Of a DNA stretch of 64,000 bases, positions 11,992 through 23,549 are shown piece after piece. A program made the position numbers and the translations under genes. Position 1 is the first letter of the stretch. Each line of letters begins with the position of its first letter. The notes under the pieces are model-generated. The model ran no database searches. It had not been told where the DNA came from and was given only the letters and a program-made list of their open reading frames with translations. Source of the DNA: Metallyticus violacea (lineage: Eukaryota; Arthropoda; Insecta; Mantodea; Metallyticidae); contig CM060834.1 of NCBI GenBank assembly GCA_030762175.1, positions 25,160,001 to 25,224,000 on the forward strand. Direction: 5' to 3'.

Positions 11992-12842
11992 CTGGAAAGA
12001 ACATGTAAAATTATTAAAAAAAAAAATGTAGGAAAACAAAATGAACATTTATAGTGCAAAGTGTTCCAGTTATTTCTATAATCAATGGTTGTGAAGGTTT
12101 TGGTTGTAGCTCATGGTTTCGAAATCAGCTTCACTTCATCTGGCTGATAATTTTGTCCCAGGAACTTAAACTTTTTCCTAGAGATACGACAGAGTGTATT
12201 CAGATGGATGTCAAACATAAATTACCTGTCGGATTTGAATGAAATTTTTCATAGATTACTATAGCCATGCTTGTCAAATAAGGTCCCACCAGGATTGGTA
12301 CTTATAAACATTTATTTTTTACATGAACCATAACAAAAGTATAATTAACGTTATATATAAACTTTAACAAAGTTATTGTCTCCTATTTATATTTTACATA
12401 ACATTAATGAATTTTACCTAACGACTGTTGATGCAGAAGTTCAATCTCAGTAGTGATGGATACGCGAAACTAAGGGTGAAAGTGCAGTTTTATGATTTAG
12501 GAATGCATTATGCACATGAGAGGTATCAAGTGATCGACTGACCATTAATGAATAAATTATATTACACTGACATCTTGACATGCTGATCCAAACATTTCGT
12601 CCTCTTGAGAAGTAATCAGAACCTTCTTGATAAACAATAAATTCCTTGATACTTTCAGAAATAAACACATATTCAAGTAACTTGATTATAATCCACAATC
12701 TTCTTTCTGAGCACTATAAATACAAATGAGTTAACAGAAGTACATCCAGAGATTAAGCTGATCTTAAAAAGACGCGACGTAAATTATATTGTTTGTTTTA
12801 TTTGATGATGTTTATATTTTCGATTACGAATCGATTGATTGA

Positions 12843-13115
12843 TTGTTTGGTTTATTTAGGGGCGCTCTTTTAACATCTCAGGTCATCAGCGTCCCATTCA
12901 ATTCAGAGTGTGAAACGGCAGACAAATTTTGCTCAGAGACGTATTATTTCATGCTTAACGTTATTTTACGTGCCGTAAATATACGGCATGGGACCCATGG
13001 CTTTGCTTTAATTTCCTTCCAAAGAAAGCCATACTTAGGATTTTAACGCGCGAAAAAATCCATCGACCCTGGTCTGGATTGAACCCGCAATCTGGGTTTA
13101 CAAGTACCATGTGAG
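12843..13115 (-). mobile_element. SINE-B, near-complete copy
   Basis: Reverse-strand SINE-B: the tail (TTTATTTAGGGGCGCTCTTT on plus) is at the left and the tRNA-like head at the right. The B box is damaged (GGATTGAACCCGCAATCTGGG on plus). It lies in the last intron of the channel gene. Confidence 0.8.
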
Positions 13116-13422
13116 TGTGGTAAAGTGTACATTGTTACGACTGAAATATCTATTAAAACTTAAATCGTAAAAGGTCTAAATCAGGCAGAAAAAAACTTGT
13201 TGAGGAGCAACCCATTCAAAATTGCCATGAATAAAATGTGGAGAAAAAATATTTGCAACAACAGAACATTAATGTGGCTAGAAGAGAGGCCGAAATGCGC
13301 AGCATCCATTTAAACAGACATAGGGTTTCAAAACTTGCAATTCGTTACTGGTCAACAAACAACGTCTGCACCACAACTTTCCCACCCCCTCTCCCACTTC
13401 TAACAGTTCTGTACTTCTCTAT

Positions 13423-13615
13423 TTGTTTTATTTATGGACGCTCTTTTAACATCTAAGGTCATCAGCATCCCATTCTATTCAGGGCGTGAAACGACCGTCA
13501 AATTTTCCTCAGAGGCCTCTTCTTTCAGGTATTTTAAACCCGAAAAAATCCACCCTAGCTGGGATTGAACCCGAGATCTTGAGTTTAGGAGGCAAGACTA
13601 CACCACTAGGATGAT
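13423..13615 (-). mobile_element. SINE-B, internally shortened copy
   Basis: Same tail (TTTATTTATGGACGCTCTTT) and head sequences as the other SINE-B copies, but the middle part of the body is missing after TCTTTCAGG. About 300 bases to the right of the previous copy, in the same orientation. Confidence 0.75.
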
Positions 13616-13619
13616 TCTC

Positions 13620-14605
13620 TATCTCTCCAGATACTTTCAGTCTATTGACGATGCTGATAACAGTGTAGGCGAAATTCCTGTTTTAAAACTAATTTAAACT
13701 AACGACCACTGCAAAATAGTCAAGTAATGATCAATTTCAGCAATAACGCCTGCCCTGACAGTCTAAAGAACGCTAAACTGTTCCATCTCTAATAATATGT
13801 TATATTGGCAAGATGAGTGATTCAGGAGAACAAAAATGAAAATCTACTTACTCATTGATATCACTTTTGGTTGCAAATTTCCAGTTATTATTGTGCATAC
13901 CAAGTATTCTAAATGTATGTTGCAGATATTGCACCTGTCCCACCAGTCTCCTGAACGAAAATTATTTCGTACAGACTACTTGATAATGTATAGGAAAAAG
14001 AGTACAAACAAACATATGTTAATTTTAACTGGTTTTGCTCAACGATGGATGGAAAAACTGAACCCAATAATACGAAGAATCTTAACACAATGGTTCACCA
14101 TGTTAATGCTAGTATTTGAAAACTAAGAAATATATTTTTGGAGGTTTATGGTGTGTCAGGTAAGTCAGAAACAGGAAATAAGTCAGAAACAGGAAATAAA
14201 TTATGAGAAATTATAAAGGAAGGATTTGAAATAGCAGAAACAAACCTCCTTTGTAAAGCATCAGATACTGCCATAAATGAGCAAGGTCATAAATTAAGGC
14301 ATTCTCAAACACTGCAAATCTACTGGCTAAGAACCACAGTATATGCATACAGTAGGAACAGCTCGTGTCGGCACCTTTGACGCTTTTGCCTCCTAAAATC
14401 TACCTCCAAATTGGGCGTAGTCTCAATGAATTGATTATCTGACGTTTTACTACTGGAATTAAATTGTATTTAGCAATCTGCTATAAATGTGAAAGTTATA
14501 CATTCGTTAATTAAAACTTGAACTGTAATTAAAATACACACATTTTAAAATATATATGTTTATATGTGAATTTTATTTATTTGATAATAATATAAAAGGT
14601 AATTA
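13620..14605. other. Intron sequence without recognised element
   Basis: A 20-base unit (AAGTCAGAAACAGGAAATAA) is repeated in tandem at about 14161-14200. Otherwise no similarity that I can support. Confidence 0.35.
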
Positions 14606-14609
14606 TGTA

Positions 14610-15480
14610 CAAAGCATTCATTTGGACGCGTGGCCGGCTTAACGGGTAATTGCCTGCCTTTTTTCTAACCGGTTCTGTTCCCCCTCCACGTTCCCGCCTT
14701 TCCATATGCTTTACGGTAGTTTAACGTTGTGAGACCACGTGTTTCAGTGTGTTAGTACTGTTATAATATAAAAAATTCCGCATACTTTAGCACACAGAAT
14801 GTTCATGTATGAGTTCTGTGTAACAAACGCTTGTAGAGAAGTGAGACGGCGATTTATAGACAGATTCTGTGCTGTTCATACATCTTAATACATTCCTAAT
14901 ACTATAAATATATTAGGGTAAGGGCATCAGTTCTTGATAAGAAACCGAAAGTAAAACGACGTGTTCTTACAGAAGAAAAACTTAATAACATAGGAGAAAA
15001 GTTGGAACGAGGTCCAAAGAAATCTCTGAAAAGATTACACATGAATCAGGAATTTCGCACATCTCGAATGAAATGCTACTAAACTTTTTAAAATTAAAAC
15101 TCTATTAGATAACTGTAATTCAGGAATTGCAACCACGCGATAATGTGATTAGAATTAATTTCTGCAATTGGATGTTGAATAATAAACGTTGGTTCTATAG
15201 GCCGGATTTTCTTTTTTTGGACGAAGCATGGTTTTATTTACATGACCATCTAGCGATACAGAACTAATGATACTGGAGAGCAGAAAATCCCTATCTTGTA
15301 TTACAAAAAATACCACTGTATGACCAAAAAGTTAGTGTTTGGCTGTAGAAATCTGTGGGCTTGAATTTAAGGGACTATGAATATCCGATCACGCCGGCAA
15401 ACATCGTGTTTTCCAGTGCCAAGCAAATCCCCGTTAAGCAGGCCATGCAACCAAACGAGGGCTCTGTAGAATGCCACATA
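14610..15480 (+). pseudogene. DDE transposase relic (Tc1/mariner superfamily, HTH plus catalytic part)
   Basis: The left 270 bases match, in inverted orientation, 59800-60106. Plus-strand frames then read KKPKVKRRVLTEEKLNNI, LERGPKKSLKRLHMNQE, RINFCNWMLNN, and FLDEAWFYLHDH (catalytic Asp motif), then VLQKIPLYDQKVSVW. This is the normal order of an insect Tc1/mariner-type transposase: paired-type HTH, linker and DDE. Stops and frameshifts are scattered through it. Confidence 0.65.
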
Positions 15481-15499
15481 TATTAAAGTGGGCAAATCT

Positions 15500-16260
15500 G
15501 GTATTCTTAATCCAGTTTTTTGGTTTCGATATATTATTGGTTGATTCTAAATAACGGTGGAGGGTTTTAAGCATTACAATTATTTCTCTTTTTACTAAAT
15601 TGATATTTTATGTTTAAGTCAGAAAGTATAAATTATAATGTTTCTGATATTAAAATAGTTAAGGAACTGTTTAACATATGTTTTGCTTGACGCGTTTTAC
15701 AGCAGCTTGATCATATGATATCTATTATTTGATACCAAGTAGGAGAAGGAGAGAAGATTATCCAGTAGATATATTAGTGGTGTTCTCCAAAATGACTGTA
15801 TAAAATACATACTGTATTAATATTATCTCGATTTGTTAATTTTTATGAATTTATTTTCTTGCCAGTATTTTGCCACAAATTAACACGGGAAACTATTACG
15901 TTATTTCACCTGCCGAGAGAAACGGCGCGGTCAGAACTTATAGTTCGCATTTTTATTGCTTTCGTTATTAGTAGTAAATCCTAATGGATTCAACATCACA
16001 GTAGGTACGCGAATTGCCTAACCCCTGTTGCCGTTAGCCATCCTTTCGAAAAGATTTTGAGATGCTGCAATTATCCTCCCGATTGTTTTAAACTGCCATC
16101 CAGATTTTGTATCAGCGTCTGCAGAGGTTTCATTACAGATATGGGAGTAATTTTACATGGCTGAAGATGCATGAGTAGCTTTATACGCACTTCCGACATA
16201 TATACCAACTTACTGGGCTAACAGTGTTAAAGATTTGAAGGAGAAATTTACAATGGATCG
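15500..16260. other. Intron sequence, no recognised element
   Basis: AT-rich, with no frame, SINE or transposase motif that I can support. Confidence 0.35.
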
Positions 16261-16684
16261 TTAATTTCGTTAAGATTTTCTTTCCACTGTTAAAACCTGG
16301 CTTTTTGGTATTAGCTTCTTGTCGATGAAAACGCTTTGGGTTCGAACTTCTTTCACTAATTTGAAAACTGTGCTTAATGATGGAGATGTTAGTTTTGGAA
16401 ATTCAGCACGAAATTCTTTAGTACAGTATTTGGCATAGTGCAAATACTCCGCAATACACAATAGAAAGTCTTAACACACAATTTCTACAGAAATGCAACT
16501 GAGTAAAATCCTATGTCTGCGTCAGCGAAACTTTGGAACGAAGGCATGGTACCTAGATGCTGTAATTATTCTTTTTTCATTGTACTTCAACTGACAATCG
16601 TTTTGAATCACACTTATTTATATTTTATATCTAAATTTCTATTATTAATGGAACCTCAAACAACACAAAATTTTTACAGCTTAC

Positions 16685-16904
16685 CTGGATCGTATTTCCA
16701 TGGTTTATTGTCAGGACTGAGCTGAAAAGCTTCAGGTCTTGAATTCGATCGAGGTTGTTTTTACTCTTTGTGGTTTCTGGACTGGCACTTCGCGAAGAAA
16801 ACAGAATGAAGGCATATTCGAGGAGGGCCAGGAACACAAAGACGATACAGGAGAGGACCCAGATATCTGCCACTTTCACCTTAATGGCAGGCGGTGAGGC
16901 CTTC
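16685..16904 (-). CDS. Cys-loop channel subunit, exon 7 found (TM3 and cytoplasmic loop)
   Basis: 220 bases from TCTCTACAG to ATCCAG/GTAAGC. After the split Arg codon it reads KASPPAIKVKVADIW, then TM3 (VLSCIVFVFLALLEYAFILF, about 296-317). The F-x-x-x-x-LLEYA core is typical of the family. About 38 residues of polar, Ser/Lys-rich loop follow (318-355). The whole cytoplasmic loop, finished in the last exon, is near 75 residues, which is short for the family. No obvious phosphorylation or trafficking motif beyond scattered Ser/Thr. Confidence 0.93.
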
Positions 16905-17187
16905 CTGTAGAGAAAGAAAGCAAGCTCATAAAAGTTATGCCAGCCATTATATGCATTTTGTCACCGAGATTATACATACAATGTTTTCATGTCAAATGTT
17001 TCCTATTAAAAAGTAAATTTAGATATTTTTACAAAGTCCGCCCCGTTTCCCCCGATGTGGCAACATTAAAGCTATCTTCTGAGGCTAGGCCGTTCGTAAG
17101 GCTCAGCTATATCGACCCAATGGGAATGTGATATGATTATGAAGTGCATGGGAATTGCTAAATCTAGAGAGGTTTTACCTATTCAAA

Positions 17188-17192
17188 CGATT

Positions 17193-17227
<35 letters not shown>

Positions 17228-17231
17228 TCTA
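17188..17231 (+). repeat. (TTTA)n microsatellite
   Basis: About ten TTTA/TTAT units in the intron upstream of exon 7. Confidence 0.95.
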
Positions 17232-17359
17232 CCCTGGCAAATCTCCTTCCCTCTACCAGGCGGAAAGAAAATATAGAATAAAATGTACTAGGGAATATAA
17301 AATACAGAAAATTATACGAGTGTTGAAGACAAAACGAACACAAGTATTATGAACGCGTT

Positions 17360-19360
17360 GTTAATCTGTCAATCTGCTCAATATTCAGATTAGAGTAAAA
17401 GACATCGCAATAATTAAAGTGGGGCATAACAAGCATTTAAATGGATTCTTTTTTGAGATTAAGAGGTAGATCTTTTGCTACATGCTTTAATGTGTGAATC
17501 AAAGAAACCTTTTGTATCCATAGGGAGATGGCGGTTAGATCTTAATTTAGTACAATCACGGAAGTTTAAAATCACTATTGACTACAATTAAGGTTTCATC
17601 CTTATCTCAAGTCATCCACACTTTGAAATTTATAATGGCACCCCAACCTACATTTTAAATACGACTAAATTGTTCATTTTTTTTTTGTTTTCTTTCGTTG
17701 CCTGACAACTTGAACCGATTGTTTGAATCTGAGCAGAAAGCACTGAACATTTAATGCAATAGTTGTGCTTTATTAATAAAGTTTCCCCTACAAGAGAGAA
17801 TAGAACACAAGTAGAATAGTTTGGAGCATCGAAATAGGATTTATTACTGAAATGCTATTTCCAAAATTTTTCATGTGAAGGTTATATAGTTTAATAATCT
17901 GAATTCGATACCCTTTCGTTGATATCTAGACCAGTTTTAACATTGAAAGTATTCTGTTATGAAAAACATTTAGGGCATGGCCATAGAAACTTAATTGTGC
18001 AACAAGTGAGAAGAATGGTTTATGTTATTAGTGAAATGTATTGAATAATAAAAATGGATATAATTATATGTAAAACTTTTTTGAACAACGACAACAAAGT
18101 GTGATGAAATATAATTCAGATTAAACATCCTAACTGTATAAGTGTAGCTCAGCAGCATATTATTTAAATAGTTATAAATTTCATTGCGACAATGGCCGCT
18201 CGTTACAAAAAGTTGGTGCAGCCATATGACAGCAAACGGAGTTTAATTTCAAAATATAGCCGATTGTCTGCTACACAGTTTGATTATAAAAATATTCTGT
18301 TATACGCAACTAAATAATGTTTGATAATTAATTTATTCCCCTTGCGATGGTTATTATAAGGGGTGTATGTGGAGGAGGGGGAAATTATTTGATTAGGTTA
18401 TACTAATTAAATTGGATTAGGTTAATTTGTAGTATTTGTAGTCGATATGCACCTCCTCTTCTCCCGATTTGCGTCTTGAATTATCGTCTTTGTCTCGACT
18501 TTAGCTCGGCAGAGAGCTGTGGCACTGTTGTGGCAGAGGGAAAGGATTGGGAATCTGGCAGAAGATGAATAAATTCATGTAACTATGTGCAACACGATTT
18601 ATTTACTATTTTATACACTTTTCACTGTATTAGTTCCGCACTAAGTCTTGAAAAGTTTTGGAATGTTCTTTATGCCACTCTTACGCCATCTAAGCTGAAC
18701 TATCTATGATAAAGATCTGTTCTATACGCACTACAAGTTATTCAGTTGTACTGTTCACTTATTCTCTCTTTACTACTACGCGTGCATATTCACCTTATCG
18801 TCACTATTTATTTTAACACTGCAATATCTTTGCGATAGTCTAACTGTCCTCTAGTTCTAGTCACGTAACTGACTTTTTTATGATTAACACTGTCTCTTAC
18901 TTCGATTCTTAATGCCGCCAGATCTGACTACTTGCTTGCTAGGCGGTAACTGTTGTATTCGCTAGCTACATTACTTCACTCACTAATTATTCTGTCCGTG
19001 TTGATCTGTGTTATTCTTTCTGCGGGTTATTCCCTTCCTGTTATTATTATCGGGGCCTCAAAATCTCCATTTTTAATTAACAATACAGTCGTCCGGTCGG
19101 GACGCTATATACAACCGTTTACAGTACGACTTTTGAATAGTTTTTGAATTTCTCGTCTTTCTTACGTTTTTCGATTGGTTGCTACTCATACAAACAATCT
19201 TCCCAAATTCCTTATTCACTCTGAATTCTCTGATTGGATGTAATCTTAGATGTTTAGTTACTCTGCTTACTTCCTATGTCTCGTTATGCTGTCCTATATT
19301 CATGCTATCCAACTTGCACGGTAATCATTAGAGAGGCTTATTACACAGTTCGTTGCCTAA
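17360..19360. other. Intron sequence without recognised gene
   Basis: About 2 kb of the intron between exons 6 and 7. There is no coding frame over 65 codons with a recognisable domain. The 18.5-19.3 kb part is somewhat more C/T-rich and may be an old element, but I could not name one. Confidence 0.35.
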
Positions 19361-19362
19361 TT

Positions 19363-19386
19363 AAAAAAAAAAAAAAAAAAAAAAAC
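19363..19386 (+). repeat. Poly-A run
   Basis: Homopolymer A run of about 24 bases. It could be a retroposon tail, but no body was identified to its left. Confidence 0.85.
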
Positions 19387-19509
19387 CTAACCAGGAATTA
19401 AGTAAAGTACAGTAACCTAAATGTAAACAAGCCTCAATGCAGGTTACACAAATTATGTTTACAAGGCTCAATATAAATTACACAAATTAATCATAATAAT
19501 ACATACACA

Positions 19510-19510
19510 C

Positions 19511-19547
<37 letters not shown>
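19510..19547 (+). repeat. (TA)n microsatellite
   Basis: About 18 TA units in the same intron. Confidence 0.95.
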
Positions 19548-19550
<3 letters not shown>

Positions 19551-19737
19551 TTGGTACTTGATGATAGCATTGATAATCTAGGGGTGGGGATGCACCATTA
19601 ATTACCGCTTTACCCTCCTTCTCAGAGCTGCCAATAATAATGCAGCAGGTGTGTTCTTACATCACTTCAATCAGAGTTTTCTTTCATAATTTGTGAGTTT
19701 TTCTGATCACTTTTTTCTCGTCTATCAAAAGAATAGA

Positions 19738-19762
19738 TAATAATAATAATAATAATAATAAT
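19738..19762 (+). repeat. (AAT)n microsatellite
   Basis: About eight AAT/TAA units. Confidence 0.9.
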
Positions 19763-20172
19763 AGCAGACATAAAATTCATAGTCTTATCTTATATAATTA
19801 TTAGCACCCGTAAAAGGAATATTAAATCAAATACCGAAGAACTTGCACGTTAACAAAACAGGCCTCTATAGTATTAAATTTTAAATGAGCCTCGGCTAAA
19901 TTTTTAATCACGCTACGTTTTGGTTAATAGTAAATGCTTCTGAATACCTACATTTGCCAAAAATATTATTAGATTTTCGATGGCATGGACGTGGCCGATA
20001 GCAGTTTAATTAATTAAAATAGCAGTAATAAATGCTCTCAGTTTGTATTCAATTATGCCATGTGTTGGAAAAAATGGGTAGTAAACACAGTTTCATGAGA
20101 TGCACCGTCTGGAATATCGAAGCTCTTATACTGTTACATGATATTAAATTCCCTTACGTTTTAAATACTAAC

Positions 20173-20371
20173 CTTGAAGCTTCGAAAAGAGTAACTAAAG
20201 ACAGCAAGTTGGTGACGAGGAGGACCATGCGGCCAGGAACAATATCGGGCTTTACCAGAAAGCTGCCCCAGGATATGACCACGAAGAGACCCGTCGGCAC
20301 ATACAACTCCAAGAAGTGGGGTAGTAGTTGTCGCTTCAGTATCAGCCATAATCTTATTGATGAGACGTTCC
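20173..20371 (-). CDS. Cys-loop channel subunit, exon 6 found (TM1 and TM2)
   Basis: This 199-base exon begins after an ATTTGCAG acceptor and ends CAAG/GTTAGT. It reads LILKRQLLPHF, then TM1 (LELYVPTGLFVVISWGSF, about 235-254), a KPD turn, PGRM (261-264) and TM2 (VLLVTNLLSLVTLFEAS). LKRQL, YVPT and ISWxSF are classic TM1 landmarks. In TM2, Thr 6', Leu 9' and Thr 13' are present. The usual anion-channel P-A-R-V is P-G-R-M here; the absence of Glu at -1' argues against cation selectivity. Confidence 0.93.
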
Positions 20372-21094
20372 CTGCAAATATTCCATATAAGTCACTAAGT
20401 ATCTATCCTACGGTAGGTAGTGGAACAAAATATCCTTTCTCCACATTAAAATTACTAGCAGCAGTGCATCGTGTGGTTTCAAATTGTTCTCGTAGCTTTT
20501 GTACACCAGGATCCTTAAATACCGACCTTCAAAACCAGATTAGTGCTGAAATACCGTACAGTCTTATTTTATGTTACATGGATCTTCAAACCGAGTCTAT
20601 TTTTCTGCCAGTTATATCACATTCTTTTCGGTGTTTTTAATGAGTAGGATGAAAACTTTTAGGCACTAAAAACAGGAAATGGCAGGCTAAAAGGCATCAT
20701 CATTTTAAAAATAGAACTTTTGGGCATCTTGAGGTAGACTTTTGAATACTTACATGTTCTTCTTTCATATTTCCTATAGCACAGCACGAAGACGGTTTAA
20801 AATGTTTAAAGAGGGGAAGCAGTCAATTTCAAAGGAAGGTGAACCCGACACTCCAGTTTATGCTCGAAAACATTTAACACTGTTGATGCCATTATAGAGA
20901 GAATCGTCGAAGAACACAAAGATATTATGAAAACATCACTGGGTACCACCATACGTTGGTAACTGAAAAGTTGCATATGGCACCAATTGATGTGCATGGT
21001 GGTTCCCAAAACTGCTGCTTCCTGATGAAACTTCGGCTACATCATTTCGATCCTGAAAGCAAAAGCTCTGTGTGAAAATGTTCATAATCACCGA

Positions 21095-21718
21095 AAGAAA
21101 GAAAAAAGAAAAAAGAAAAAAAAAGAAAAAAGAAAAAAGAGAAAAAGAAAGAAAAAGAAAGAAAGAAAGAAAAAGAAAGAAAGGAAGAAAATAGAAAAAG
21201 AAAAAGAAAAAGAAAGAAAGAAAGAAAGAAAAAAGAAAGAAAGAAAGAAAAAGAAAGAAAGAAAGAAAGAAAAAGAAAAAAGAAAAAGAAAATGAAAGAA
21301 AGAAAGAAAAAAAGAAAAAAGAAGGAAAGAAAGAAAAAGAAAGAAAGAAAGAAAGAAAAAGACAGAAAGAAAGAAAGAAAGAAAGAAAAAGAAAGAAAGA
21401 AAAAGACAGAAAGAAAGAAAAAGAAAGAAGAAAAAGAAAAAGAAAGAAAGAAAAAGAAAAAGAAAGAAAGAAAAAAAAGAAAAAAGAAAAAGAAAATGAA
21501 AGAAAGAAAAAAAGAAAAAAGAAGGAAAGAAAGAAAAAGAAAGAAAGAAAGACAGAAAGAAAGAAAAAGAAAGAAGAAAAAGAAAAAGACAGAAAGAAAG
21601 AAAAAGAAAAAGAAAGAAAGAAAGAAAAAGAAAAAAGAAAAAGAAAATGAAAGAAAGAAAAAAAGAAAAAAGAAGGAAAGAAAGAGAAAGAAAGAAAGAA
21701 AGAAAGAAAGAAAAAGAC

Positions 21719-21749
<31 letters not shown>

Positions 21750-21872
21750 AAAAGAAAGAAAGAAAAAGACAGAAAGAAAGAAAAAGAAAGAAGAAAAAGA
21801 AAAAGACAGAAAGAAAGAAAAAGAAAAAGAAAGAAAGAAAAAAAAGAAAAAAAGAAAAAGAAAGAAAGAAAG
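21095..21872 (+). repeat. GAAA-rich simple-sequence tract with higher-order structure
   Basis: About 780 bases made almost entirely of GAAA/GAAAAA/GACA units. A longer unit recurs: AAAATGAAAGAAAG followed by GAAGGAAAG appears near 21290, 21495 and 21646. The frames (lysine/glutamate-rich on plus, phenylalanine/serine-rich on minus) are artefacts of the repeat, not genes. It lies in the intron between exons 5 and 6 and abuts a mariner fragment. Confidence 0.95.
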
Positions 21873-21894
21873 CTTTTGCTGTGCAAAATATCTA

Positions 21895-22440
21895 ATTTTT
21901 CAATATTCAAGGAATGGTTTTACCAGCCTATCGTACCTGTACACAAAACTACAACTGGACAATATTACAGAGATGTCCTGAAAATTGTGCAATGCCAACA
22001 GTCTGGATTTTGCACTGCAATAATGCACGGCCGCACATCGCAAATGTTATTGCAGAATATCTCACAAAAATCAACGAGAAGTGCGTCTCTAATTCTTCCC
22101 ATTGTCCAGATTTTGATTGTTTTATGTCACTTTTTCTTTTTCCTCCAAATTGAAAAACACCTTCGCGGGAGGCATTTCGCATCATCAGAAGCAGAGATGA
22201 ATGCTACACAGGCTCTGAAGGACCTATCAAATGTGGTTTCATACAATGGAAACAATTAGATTCCTGCAACTTTGTGCGTTCCCTCGTACAGTCCAATTTT
22301 GGCTCCCTGTGACTTTTTATTTCATCCAAAACTCAAGAAAAGCCTGAGGTATCATCGTTTTGGGTGATCGAGAAAGGCTGCTGTTGGCACCTCTAAAGCA
22401 CTACGACAGCGTTTTTCTATAATTACTTCTTGTAGCCTCC
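21895..22440 (+). pseudogene. mariner transposase relic (C-terminal half)
   Basis: Frames include QYYRDVL, then ILHCNNARPHIANVIAEYL (the mariner 'L-L-H-D-N-A-R-P-H' second catalytic motif, with Asp changed to Asn), then SPILAPCDFLFHPKLKKSL (the 'PDLAPCDFFLFPKLK' motif). A second 'LFPPN-KKHLRGRHFASSEAEMNA' stretch out of order suggests a local rearrangement. The left half may lie at 20796-21080, beyond the GAAA tract. Confidence 0.7.
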
Positions 22441-22639
22441 AGTATGACTAAGGAAATAGGTAGAGTTGGCTAGTAAGAGGCTTTTACTTTTTAGAATGCG
22501 GAAAATTGAACAGCAACCTTATAGTAATACTTTTCATACACTCATTTATATTACTGTTAAACCTTAGTAATCCATGCAGCTATTGCGTACTGTGGTACTG
22601 TTAAATTATAGTTAAGTGAGAACTGGAAACTTGACTAAC

Positions 22640-22798
22640 CAGCAACATGGTGATAGAGGAACGTGTTATTACAGATGAAGAGAGTTGCCTCGTACTCTGG
22701 TAGTAAATATTTGTCACCCCTATGCAGATCTGACAGCGTTGCAGCCGGCTCATCGGTCCAGTGCCATGTTAGGTCCACCTCCTTCATAGTATTGAGAG
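22640..22798 (-). CDS. Cys-loop channel subunit, exon 5 found (loops B/F/C before TM1)
   Basis: 159 bases bounded by TTTGTTACAG and GCTG/GTTAGT. It is phase 1 on both sides, so it fits exactly between the Cys-loop and TM1 exons. Key stretches are VDLTWHW (loop B region) and LLPEYEATLFICNNT (strand leading to loop C). It has a single cysteine at about residue 205 and an NNT sequon at 206; a second sequon, NVS, spans the junction at 217. Typical receptors have about 60 residues here, matching the 53 seen. There is no open-frame shadow to suggest it; I found it by looking for the phase-matched segment missing between 27.6 and 20.4 kb. Confidence 0.85.
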
Positions 22799-22806
22799 CT
22801 GTAACA

Positions 22807-22832
22807 AACACGAAAAAAAAAAAAAAAAAAAG
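22807..22832 (+). repeat. Poly-A run beside exon 5 acceptor
   Basis: A run of about 18 A on the plus strand directly before the exon 5 acceptor. On the minus strand it is T-rich and serves as part of the polypyrimidine tract. Confidence 0.7.
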
Positions 22833-23549
22833 TTTTTGTTTTTAGTTAGCTGCAGTTTGGAAGTGCCAATTAATGTACGGAAACTACGATATACAGCGGT
22901 AACTAAAAGCTATGGGCACACTGGAGTAAATTCCTAACAGTAAACGATTTCCAACGACTAAAATGCTTTAGTTTCCTGTGTGAGGTTTTTCCTAAAGATA
23001 CGTTCTACATTATACGAGTGTGGTTCGGAAAGTACGTTTCGTGTCTGGCAAGCGAAATGGTAGGGGAAGCAACACTATGCTTAATGACAGACCTCCGATA
23101 TTGATATACACATTTATTTTTTAATTGGCACATCCGGCTGGAATATGGGGGGGGGGCCTTAATAATGAGTTATGCGTTGATGAGGTTTAACAAATAAAAC
23201 ACTAATACGAGGCCAATCATTAGGGTAACAGTAAGGTATTCTTGAAGTCAACAATCGCAAGCTAATTGCACGCTCGTCTGGTTGGAAGGTTTTAGTAAAG
23301 AGAGGGAAGTAAGCGGGTCAGAACTCTTGCCCCTGGCCATTGTAACATCGTTCTACAGGTAAAGCATTTTCATTGTAATACTATGAGGTAATGCTAATAA
23401 ATAGCTGAACGTAAATATCACTTCATTGTGTTATTTCTGTTAGCAACTTCCGCATTGCTGTTGTACCCTAGAAACTATTTTTGAAATATTTCTTCAAATC
23501 TACATCGATCCTACCTACTAGGCATCGAAAATGGCAATGAAATATATAA

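Noticed and set aside
20936..21910. 324-codon minus frame (Phe/Ser/Leu-rich) and 229-codon plus frame (Lys/Glu-rich)
   Set aside because: Both are translations of the GAAA-type simple repeat; no real protein features, and every frame of such a repeat stays open.
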